A stretch of 64,000 nt of DNA. It comes from Calothrix sp. NIES-2098 (GTDB lineage: Bacteria; Cyanobacteriota; Cyanobacteriia; Cyanobacteriales; Nostocaceae). Where the stretch lies: positions 3,160,001 through 3,224,000 of the forward strand of contig AP018172.1 of assembly GCA_002368175.1 (NCBI GenBank). The letters are read 5' to 3'. The translations under genes and the position numbers were made by a program. Positions 26,301 to 32,673 of this stretch are shown here, piece after piece. Under the pieces are notes generated by a model. That model was given only the letters and a program-made list of their open reading frames with translations, was not told the DNA's origin and ran no database searches. The number at the start of each line of letters is the position of its first letter. Position 1 is the stretch's first letter.

Positions 26301-26632
26301 AAGACGAGAAATATAAAATGGTCGTCAGCCGTCAATGGCAAAACGAAGAAGGCGCAGCTAAGAAAGAATGGTATTTCCGCCACGACAAAATTATGGAATT
26401 CTTTTTAGCGCAGAACTTTCTCGGTGAGAATGAAGAAGCAGAAAAACGTCTCATCGATCGCATGGGCGACCCGCGCTTTCGCGGTGTATACTTTTTGCTA
26501 GCAACGCTACTGCCCTTAGATGCTGCTAAAGAATTACGGGAGAAAATCATTCAATACGCCGCCGATACCAAAGACCATACCGTGAGTGATACCTTCGTGC
26601 AATTATTACGCCCAAGATCGCAGGGGAATTGA
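23306..26632 (+). CDS. HEAT-repeat protein with membrane segment and NACHT-type NTPase domain
   Basis: 1,108 residues. An N-terminal hydrophobic signal or anchor (FFLFPFTLLLTLLLCLPWVSA, about 14-34) is followed from residue 97 to about 516 by twelve HEAT-like units of exactly 35 residues, with the pattern DKTVDSNVR, ALGNLGE, AKPYIKDI, DILK. The units are nearly identical at DNA level (105-bp period), so the array expanded recently. Two hydrophobic segments come next (about 645-663 and 679-697). A P-loop NTPase domain then begins: Walker A EGDSGLGKS (about 754), Walker B LDICIDGLNEV and sensor-like IIMTTQPLEW, as in NACHT/STAND ATPases. The end (about 900-1108) is helical. A signalling or conflict ATPase is inferred. 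The topology is puzzling, because two spans after an exported N-terminus would leave the NTPase outside. Confidence 0.82.
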   Translation: MPKHLHQIKKRSPFFLFPFTLLLTLLLCLPWVSAKEQPKPKPEAWQINGIVAALDDGHNGVKKLAFYTFNEYDLKNLQLVVQKPEDIALKAAKILKDKSVESDVRASAASALGNLGEVAKPHIKDILDILKDETVDSNVRYDVASALENLGEVAKPHIKDILDILKDKTVDSNVRYGVAVALGNLGEVAKPYIKDIVDILKDKTVDSNVRYGVAVALENLGEVAKPYIKDIVDILKDKTVDSNVRSSAAEALGNMGEAAKPYVKDILDFLKDKTVDPYVRYSAAEALGNLGETAKPYIKDIVDILKDKTIDSNVRSGAAQGLGNLGDVAKPYIKDIADILKDKTVDSNVRSGAAQGLGNLGETAKPYVKDIADILKDKTIDKEVRRGAALALVNLGETAKPYVKDILNFLKDKTVDLSVSYSAAEALGNLGELAKPYVKDILDILKDKTVDNNVRRVATVALVNLGETAKPYVKDILDFLKDKTVDNNVRRGAAEALGRIEQLNLDSIVVILDSIYYAGQSEFEQWRFLTYFLGGGTDEVKTLLAWLGFPNTKTIPAKLTHAQADKTLKIFAQVWEPSQNFPRLREDLAKQIAVVARKVTWQPQDIVILEIHYNNLKKAGYNEADSLQSVIVNLKGWQWFFNARTTILIHAAFWLALIFAYPKFPQVQAIFFWNPWVRRILGVGYVGFLLTWFPPFRRKLFEPFQPSLLADAGLDNFNPQAYFPESKVKLPNIEEPVAITQVLPNINGQIVLEGDSGLGKSMFLRHLVKTSPRLVVYLPARKCDKGVIEAIQAKLHGQAQDADFLKNLIYSGALDICIDGLNEVTADTRAKITQFVESYFRGNIIMTTQPLEWTPPSTAKIYKLQPLEQSQIQQFLISRQPRLPKEAKIQGKDYEQACADYLTQTLNNQPSAEELAAVNRILSNPMDLTVVALMLSQGEYPDLFHLQQQQYNLMASEYRQEWKQEFPLKKFSQAVYDMRLNDEQALPGDEFYQVLQSLEDEKYKMVVSRQWQNEEGAAKKEWYFRHDKIMEFFLAQNFLGENEEAEKRLIDRMGDPRFRGVYFLLATLLPLDAAKELREKIIQYAADTKDHTVSDTFVQLLRPRSQGN

Positions 26633-26770
26633 AGCGAGGATAGGGACACTGGGAGAAGACGCAGAGACGCGGAGATGGGGAAACGCGGAGATAATGAGGT
26701 ATCTTTGATTACAAGTCTGATAATTTGGGAAACCTGATTGGCTCGTCATGAGCCTTTGGAACTCATTAAT
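26633..26770. repeat. Dispersed GACGC/GAGACGCGG repeat words
   Basis: The leader before the 21-bp array contains an AGACGCAGAGACGCGGAGA-type word, widespread between genes in Nostocales. No gene is seen. Confidence 0.4.
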
Positions 26771-27064
26771 GAACCTCAAAGCTTGGTTAACGAGGCTCAA
26801 AGCTTGGTTAATGAGGCTCAAAGCCTGGTTAATGAGGCTCAAAGCCTGGTTAATGAGGCTCAAAGCCTCGTTAATGAACCTCAGAGCTTGGTTAACGAGG
26901 CTCAAAGCTTGGTTAATGAGGCTCAAAGCCTGGTTAATGAGGCTCAAAGCTTGGTTAATGAGGCTCAAAGCTTGGTTAATGAACCTCAGAGCTTGGTTAA
27001 TGAGGCTCAAAGCTTGGTTAATGAGGCTCAGAGCTTGGTTAATGAACCTCAGAGCTTGGTTAAT
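26771..27064. repeat. Tandem array of fourteen 21-bp units (heptad repeats)
   Basis: Exactly fourteen units of 21 bp, GAGGCTCAAAGCTTGGTTAAT or the variant beginning GAACCTCA. The plus strand reads NEAQSLV or NEPQSLV. The order is P-A-A-A-A-P-A-A-A-A-P-A-A-P, so a 105-bp higher-order unit lies above the 21-bp one. The minus strand is open too (LINQALS). The plus-strand frame lacks an ATG start and no ribosome site is seen, so translation is doubtful. Confidence 0.85.
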
Positions 27065-27145
27065 GAGTATTGTAGAATTCCGAATTTATTTAAGTGATAT
27101 TTTCAATATGTGTGATGTAATAGAGACTCTTTATATCTGGATTTC

Positions 27146-28279
27146 TCATTGATTTGGCGTATTATTCTGACCAAGATATTTAGCTCTTAATTCTTCTAAC
27201 TCATCATCGATGATGCTTTTACTAGTAGATTGTGAGGTTGGATTTGGTGGGTTGACTTGATGTTTTTTAGCCTTACCACCACCTAGAAATTGAGTTTTCA
27301 TCTCCTCTAACTCTAGATCGATTTGACTGTGAGATTTGCTGTTACCAATAGGTTGAGGTGGAGATGGCGAGATAGTTATAGGCTTTGCTGGTGTGGCTGG
27401 TGATAACTTGTGTAAGTCATTGAGAACTTCATCTGCTGTTTGATAGCGACGGACAGGAATACTTTCTACCATCTTGTTGAGAATGCGACTCAACTCATTA
27501 CTCACTGGCGTTGTCAAGTATTGCTGCCAAACCCAAGTATCATTATTAATATCGTAAGAATCAAAAGGCGATCGCTCAGTTAATAACCGAATACAAGTAA
27601 CACCCAAACTATAGATATCGCTGGCAAAAATCGCCCGTCCTCTAATTTGTTCGGGGGCAACATATTCGGGGCTACCAATACTTGTACCAGTTCTGTTGAG
27701 GGCAGTACTGGTGGCAGATTTAGAAGCACCAAAATCTACTAGAACTAATTTGTTATCCTTAATGCGTAAAATTATATTTTCGGGTTTAATATCGCGGTGA
27801 ATTACTTGTCTAGCATGACAAAATTGCAGCACTGGCAATAAATCATTTAGTAACTGCTTTATCTGTATTTCACTAAAAGCGCCTTGCTCAACCAATTCCT
27901 GCGCTAAATTTTTGCCATCAATAAATTCTTGTACTAGATACTGTCTGTCTTCTTGAGTAAAATACGCTAGCAGTTCAGGAATTTGGGGATGTTTGCCTAA
28001 CTCATCCAACTGTACGGCTTCTTGGTTAAATAACTCCACAGCTTTTTGCACAGTATTAGTGCCTTGGGCTTGGGGGTAAAATTGCTTAATTACACAGCGC
28101 GGTTTGGAGGGTTTATCTTCATCTACTGCCAAGAAAGTTCTACCAAAACCACCTTGCCCTATGGGTTGAATAGCGCGGTAACGTTCTTTGAGGAGTAACT
28201 TAGCTCCACAAGTTAGACAAAACTTGATATCATCAGAATTTTCTGGTCTTGGGCAACGGGGATTAAGGCAGTAGCTCAT
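27146..28279 (-). CDS. Ser/Thr protein kinase with N-terminal zinc ribbon
   Basis: 377 residues. A four-cysteine zinc ribbon (CLNPRCP and FCLTCG) occupies residues 4-25. A PKN2/Hanks-type kinase domain follows: glycine loop IGQGGFGRTF, Lys in RCVIKQFYPQ, catalytic loop VIHRDIKPENI, DFG as LVDFGASK, and an APE-like YVAPEQ. All catalytic residues are present, so it is an active kinase. The C-terminal 75 residues are Pro/Ser-rich with two similar IDxELEEM/L segments (SQIDLELEEMKTQFLGG and SIIDDELEELRAKYLGQ) that may be a duplicated docking motif. Such zinc-ribbon kinases are common in filamentous cyanobacteria. The target is unknown. Confidence 0.93.
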   Translation of the reverse strand: MSYCLNPRCPRPENSDDIKFCLTCGAKLLLKERYRAIQPIGQGGFGRTFLAVDEDKPSKPRCVIKQFYPQAQGTNTVQKAVELFNQEAVQLDELGKHPQIPELLAYFTQEDRQYLVQEFIDGKNLAQELVEQGAFSEIQIKQLLNDLLPVLQFCHARQVIHRDIKPENIILRIKDNKLVLVDFGASKSATSTALNRTGTSIGSPEYVAPEQIRGRAIFASDIYSLGVTCIRLLTERSPFDSYDINNDTWVWQQYLTTPVSNELSRILNKMVESIPVRRYQTADEVLNDLHKLSPATPAKPITISPSPPQPIGNSKSHSQIDLELEEMKTQFLGGGKAKKHQVNPPNPTSQSTSKSIIDDELEELRAKYLGQNNTPNQ

Positions 28280-28790
28280 GGTGGCGCAAAAAATCGCTCT
28301 TGTTTGTCTTTATTGTGCCCTGCGATCGCCATTTTTGAGTGTAACAGTCTGAGTATTAAAGCAACATAACCGAAATCTAGAGACTCGCTACGGTGAAGCG
28401 ATCGCCAGTTGTGATACCCACCATCAACTAAAGTATTGATGGGTAGTTTTGCACTACTTATTTTCTCTTATAAAAAAGAATAGCCGTGGTACACAACAAC
28501 TTATAATTATCTATCTAGAGAAGGTAGTGCCAGCTATGGTGAAAGTTTATCCTAGGCAAGTTTCAAAACTTTGAGAAAATGTCATGACATCGTAGCGTAA
28601 TCAACAGCTGACTGAAATAATAAGATTTCTTTAAAATAAAGATGTATTTCTTTTTACTATCCTCAAAAGATTCTAGTTTAGAGAAGCCAAGATATAAAAG
28701 CAACTTGAGAGTTAGTTTGCGCTTAATTACGTAAATTATCAGATTTTGCCGTCTGCATTGACACCCCAGAAACGCACAAAGGTAAAACAA
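28280..28790. other. Intergenic 510 bp, no gene recognised
   Basis: It contains an imperfect ACCCACCATCAA/TTGATGGGT hairpin (about 28418-28445) in the divergent region between the kinase and the next gene. A minus-strand reading frame at 28563-28910 overlaps the next gene and does not look like a protein. Promoters of both flanking genes must lie here. Confidence 0.45.
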
Positions 28791-29162
28791 ATGGCTAATA
28801 ATAGACCAATTGCTTATCATCCAAGTCAACAAGGGTATATCAAGCCTATAGACAAAACTGCATTGGCGATGCTTCAGAATCGCCGTGCTGTTAAGCGTTT
28901 GATTGCGCAACAGACTCTTGGCGATCGCATTTTAGAAACGATTGCAGTTTCTTCTCTTGTGATTTCTAGCTTGTTGGGGATAAGTACGTTGGGCTTTTGG
29001 GGTATGGAAATTATCGACGCTAACACCAAATCGGTAATTATCAGCAATCAGCAAGATTGGCAAACACGCAAGCAAATCTGTTTAGGTTGGATGTTCGTCG
29101 GTTTGTCTAGTTTTTTAGGTAGTACTTCGTTAGCTAGCAAGCCGCAGCGCCGAGACTCGTAA
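28791..29162 (+). CDS. Hypothetical membrane protein, 123 residues
   Basis: ATG 28791 (MANNRPIAYHPSQQGYIKPI) is preferred over an upstream TTG at 28746. The N-terminal 45 residues are soluble and basic. Two hydrophobic helices follow: ILETIAVSSLVISSLLGISTLGFWG (about 48-72) and ICLGWMFVGLSSFLGSTSLA (about 98-117). The family is not recognised. No same-strand neighbour suggests a role. Confidence 0.55.
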   Translation: MANNRPIAYHPSQQGYIKPIDKTALAMLQNRRAVKRLIAQQTLGDRILETIAVSSLVISSLLGISTLGFWGMEIIDANTKSVIISNQQDWQTRKQICLGWMFVGLSSFLGSTSLASKPQRRDS

Positions 29163-29167
29163 TTATC

Positions 29168-29283
29168 ATAGCAATCCGATTTAATTTACAACCTACTCGT
29201 AGAGGCAGCTTATCTCTCTGTGTTCTCTGTGCCTCCGTGGTTCGATTAAAAAATATTTTTAACAACTAATTTAGGATTGCTAT
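29168..29283. repeat. Inverted-repeat-bounded 116-bp element
   Basis: ATAGCAATCC at 29168-29177 and GGATTGCTAT at 29274-29283 are perfect 10-bp ends around a CTCTGTGTTCTCTGTGCCTC word, a dispersed cyanobacterial repeat. It may be a small non-autonomous element. Confidence 0.5.
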
Positions 29284-29294
29284 ACATCTGTAGA

Positions 29295-30059
29295 TTATTC
29301 GTACTCTTCACGAATAATTGTCAAATCTAAAGCCTTATAAGCAGCCAGCATTTGATTAGATACTGTTGGCGCAGTTACCAGGTAAGTGAGTGCATGAATT
29401 GACTCCACGATATAAGGAGCTGCTGTATCTAATTTTGCTGCTGTTACTAATCCTACTACCTCAGCCGAACCAGCAATCATTGCGCGTTTTACGTGGGCTT
29501 CGTCTAAGTTTGGGACGCTAATCCCCACCTCTGGATGCAAACTGCACACCCCTAACATACACAAATCTGCACGAATCATCCGTAATGACTCAATGGTGAC
29601 AGTACCAACGTTCACTAAAGCTTTGTTGTAGAGTTTTCCACCCAACATCACCACTTCTATCTTTGGGTGTTCGGCTAATGCGATCGCAATTGGCGGACTA
29701 TTCGTGACAACTGTGGCTTGCAAATCTTGAGGTAAATGGCGGGTAACTTGCAGCGTTGTTGTTCCCCCATCTAAGATTACCACCTGCCCAGGACTTACTA
29801 ATTTAGCTGCGGCGCGTGCGATCGCTTCCTTTTCTTTCGGCGCTTGCTTTTGCCGATCTGCGTAACTCGCTGTCGCCGGGGAACTCAGCAGTGCGCCACC
29901 ATGCACTCGCTGCAATAGTCCAGCTTCTGCTAATTCTCGTAAATCCCGACGAATCGTATCCTCAGAAACCTTAAGCACAGCACTCAGTTCTGTTGACAGC
30001 ACCTTTTTATCACGACGCAGAATTTCCAAGATGAATTGTCGGCGTTCAGCAGTCAGCAT
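29295..30059 (-). CDS. DeoR/GlpR-family sugar-metabolism regulator
   Basis: 254 residues. The N-terminal winged helix carries the family signature: ERRQFILEILRRDKKVLSTEL, VSEDTIRRDLRELAEAGLLQRVHGGAL (about residues 5-56). The C-terminal sensor has the sugar-phosphate isomerase-like fold: VILDGGTTTLQVTRHL (DGGTT), VVTNSPPIAIAL and VVMLGGKLYN. The regulators of this type bind a phosphorylated sugar. The divergent gene is a transketolase-family enzyme with a 400-bp shared promoter region, so it probably controls that gene through a sugar phosphate. The ligand is unknown. Confidence 0.9.
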   Translation of the reverse strand: MLTAERRQFILEILRRDKKVLSTELSAVLKVSEDTIRRDLRELAEAGLLQRVHGGALLSSPATASYADRQKQAPKEKEAIARAAAKLVSPGQVVILDGGTTTLQVTRHLPQDLQATVVTNSPPIAIALAEHPKIEVVMLGGKLYNKALVNVGTVTIESLRMIRADLCMLGVCSLHPEVGISVPNLDEAHVKRAMIAGSAEVVGLVTAAKLDTAAPYIVESIHALTYLVTAPTVSNQMLAAYKALDLTIIREEYE

Positions 30060-30460
30060 AATTATTTTTCCTGAAATTGCGTTTTTGGTCTTGAACTTGC
30101 ACGTTTGTGAGTTTATACTTATGGCATCAGATTCAATTCAATCAGATTACAAGAACTAGGCATCACCCCCAACCCTAGTTGGCGGGAGTATTCTGTCTAT
30201 TTCTCGGTAGTCTATTCATTTATTAGCGGGAATGTGCAGGTTTCTGTACGTTTATCCGTAACTTCAATTGAATTCAAGCATATTCATGCACAATTAAATG
30301 TATTTATTTTGGCACTTGAGCGCGTGCCAACTCAAGCCACATGGTTCAATAATGGTTCCTAGTGGGCTACTTTTGCTTGGGAAACGGTTGGATATCTATT
30401 TTTCGTGAATTGCTCATCGAGTTGGTCTGTCCAAATTAGTCCCTATTCCAGAAATCAGCC
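30060..30460. promoter_or_regulatory. Divergent promoter region with candidate DeoR sites
   Basis: A direct repeat ATCAGATT (30126-30133 and 30141-30148, 15-bp period) and a perfect TTCAATTGAA palindrome (30263-30272) lie between the divergent regulator and transketolase genes. DeoR proteins often use short repeated half-sites, so these are reasonable operators. Confidence 0.4.
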
Positions 30461-32374
30461 ATGACTATTGCTAAAACCCAATTTCCTATCGATCTCGGTA
30501 ATTACAAATATTTGGCACTCAATCCCGCGAATCCTACCCTGACGGCGGAACAACGAGACATCTTAAAAGCAAATATTCAACTTTGCCGAGATACGATCGT
30601 CTTTTTTACAGCCACAGGCGCAGCTAGAGGAGTAGGCGGCCACACTGGCGGGCCTTACGATACAGTCCCAGAGGTAATGATTTTGGATGCCTTTTTCCGA
30701 GGCGCATCCGAGCAATTTGTCCCAATTTTCTTTGATGAAGCGGGACATCGCGTTGCCACCCAGTATCTCATGGCAACGCTGCACGGTCACTTACCAGCCG
30801 AGCAACTGCTACGCTATCGCGAGGCACATTCTCATTTACCAGGACACCCAGAATTAGGACTAACTCCTGGGGTAAAATTTAGTTCTGGAAGACTGGGACA
30901 CGTTTGGCCTTACGTCAATGGTGTGGCAATAGCGAATCCGGGGAAGGTGGTATTCTGCCTCGGTTCTGATGGTTCTCAGCAGGAAGGGAACGATGCGGAA
31001 GCGGCGCGTTTAGCTATTGCCCAGCATCTCAACGTCAAGCTCATCATTGACGATAATGATGTGACGATCGCCGGACATCCTTCTAAATATTTACCAGGTT
31101 TCACCGTCGCCAAAACCTTAGAAGGTCACGGATTAAAGGTACTTCAGGGAGATGGAGAAGACTTAGACGACTTATACAGCCGCCTTTGCCAAGCTGTGAA
31201 TACACCAGGCGCGATCGCAGTTATCAACAAACGCCCCATGTGCCCCGGTATTGAAGGGTTAGAAGGTTCCACCCACGGTCATGATGTAATTTCCGTAGAT
31301 TTGGCGATTAAATATCTCGAATCTCGCGGACATACTGCGGCTGTGGAATACCTCAAAAATATCCAAAAACCCGAGCAAACCTATACATTTATCGGTTCCA
31401 GTGACAAATGGGGCGCTAATCGCAACGTTTTTGGGGAAGCTGTAGTAAAAGTCCTCAGCCGGATGAGCGAAACCGAACGCAAAGAAAAAGTCTTAGTCAT
31501 TGATAGCGACTTAGAAGGCTCCTGCGGACTGAAGAAAATCCACGATACCTACCCAGAGATTTTTATTCCCTCTGGCATCATGGAAAGAGGTAACTTCTCG
31601 GCTGCGGCTGGATTTGGCATGGTCAAAGGCAAGCAAGCCATTTTCGCCACCTTCAGCGCCTTTTTGGAAATGTGCATTTCCGAAATCACAATGGCGCGGC
31701 TGAACAAATCCAACGTTCTGTGTCACTTTTCCCATGCTGGTATCGATGACATGGCGGATAATACCTGTCACTTCGGTTTAAACAATATGTTTGCCGATAA
31801 TGGCTTGGATGACGGCTATGACACAAAGCTGTACTTCCCCGCAGATATCAATCAAATGACTGCCTGTGTAGAAGCTGTGTTCTCTGAACCCGGACTGCGG
31901 TTTATCTTCTCCACCCGTTCCAAAGTACCCAATATTCTCGATACTAACGGTAATGAATTCTTTGGCAGTGGTTACAAATTCGTCCCTGGTAAAGATGAAG
32001 TTATCCGCGAAGGCACCCAAGGCTACATTGTTAGTTTTGGCGATGCTTTATACCGTTCTTTGGATGCTGTAGAGCGTTTAAAGCAGGAAGGGTTAGATGT
32101 GGGTTTGATTAACAAGCCGACTTTAAATGTTGTTGATGAAGATGCGATCGCTAAAATTGGCAAAGCACCCTTTGTCTTAGTAGTGGAAGCCTTCAACCGT
32201 AAGACTGGCTTAGGTAGCCGTTTCGGTTCCTGGCTGTTAGAACGCGGCTTGACGCCTAAATACGCTCACCTGGGCACTCATAAAGAAGGTTGCGGTGGCT
32301 TGTGGGAACAATACCCGTATCAGGGTATCGACCCCGTAGGCATTATCAACAAGGTGAAGGAATTAATCGCTTAG
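30461..32374 (+). CDS. Transketolase-family enzyme (atypical)
   Basis: 637 residues with the transketolase layout: a thiamine-diphosphate-binding N-terminal half (HVWPYVNGVAIAN, LGSDGSQQEGNDAEAARLA and IIDDNDVTI in place of the GDG-N motif), a pyrimidine half (VIDSDLEGSCGLK, MERGNFSAAAGFGM, IFATFSAFLEM) and a C-terminal domain (VVEAFNRKTGLGSRFGSWL). It is not the usual Calvin-cycle transketolase; the N-terminus (DLGNYKYLALNPANPTL) and the SDG variant are different. A second, regulated ketol transfer role in sugar use is inferred from the divergent DeoR regulator. ATG 30461 is a good start. Confidence 0.85.
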   Translation: MTIAKTQFPIDLGNYKYLALNPANPTLTAEQRDILKANIQLCRDTIVFFTATGAARGVGGHTGGPYDTVPEVMILDAFFRGASEQFVPIFFDEAGHRVATQYLMATLHGHLPAEQLLRYREAHSHLPGHPELGLTPGVKFSSGRLGHVWPYVNGVAIANPGKVVFCLGSDGSQQEGNDAEAARLAIAQHLNVKLIIDDNDVTIAGHPSKYLPGFTVAKTLEGHGLKVLQGDGEDLDDLYSRLCQAVNTPGAIAVINKRPMCPGIEGLEGSTHGHDVISVDLAIKYLESRGHTAAVEYLKNIQKPEQTYTFIGSSDKWGANRNVFGEAVVKVLSRMSETERKEKVLVIDSDLEGSCGLKKIHDTYPEIFIPSGIMERGNFSAAAGFGMVKGKQAIFATFSAFLEMCISEITMARLNKSNVLCHFSHAGIDDMADNTCHFGLNNMFADNGLDDGYDTKLYFPADINQMTACVEAVFSEPGLRFIFSTRSKVPNILDTNGNEFFGSGYKFVPGKDEVIREGTQGYIVSFGDALYRSLDAVERLKQEGLDVGLINKPTLNVVDEDAIAKIGKAPFVLVVEAFNRKTGLGSRFGSWLLERGLTPKYAHLGTHKEGCGGLWEQYPYQGIDPVGIINKVKELIA

Positions 32375-32400
32375 ATAAAACACACTTTTTTTGTTGAGTA

Positions 32401-32627
32401 AGGGCATGGCATTGCCCATACGTGTCAACTTAAGCTAAAAGCTATATACGGCGCGTGTTGTACAAAAACCCTCGCCCTCATCCCCTCACCCCTTCTCCCC
32501 CAGGAGAAGGGGAATTAAATCTCTTGCTCCCCTATCCCTGTGGGAGAGGGGCTGGGGGTGAGGGCGAAACCTTGCAACCAAGCGGGTTTCACGTTAAGTT
32601 GACACCAATGGGCAATGCCATGCCCCT
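32401..32627 (+). mobile_element. MITE-like element, copy 2
   Basis: A 227-bp element with terminal inverted repeats (AGGGCATGGCATTGCCCAT and the complement at the other end; inner CGTGTCAACTTAAG arm). Its core matches copy 3 base for base except for an 8-bp indel. It ends 46 bp before the katG stop codon. Confidence 0.75.
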
Positions 32628-32673
32628 ACGAGAAATCTATCTGTCTCAAGGTTTTCGGTAATTGGTATTACAC

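Noticed and set aside
26606..27152. Three overlapping long frames on both strands over the 21-bp array
   Set aside because: A 21-bp period keeps all frames open once one unit is free of stops. The plus-strand NEAQSLV frame begins at TTG and the other frames are by-products. No ribosome site supports any of them.
28563..28910. 115-codon minus-strand frame
   Set aside because: It overlaps the better-supported gene at 28791, and its composition (Leu/Ile/Lys-rich, no motif) does not look like a protein.
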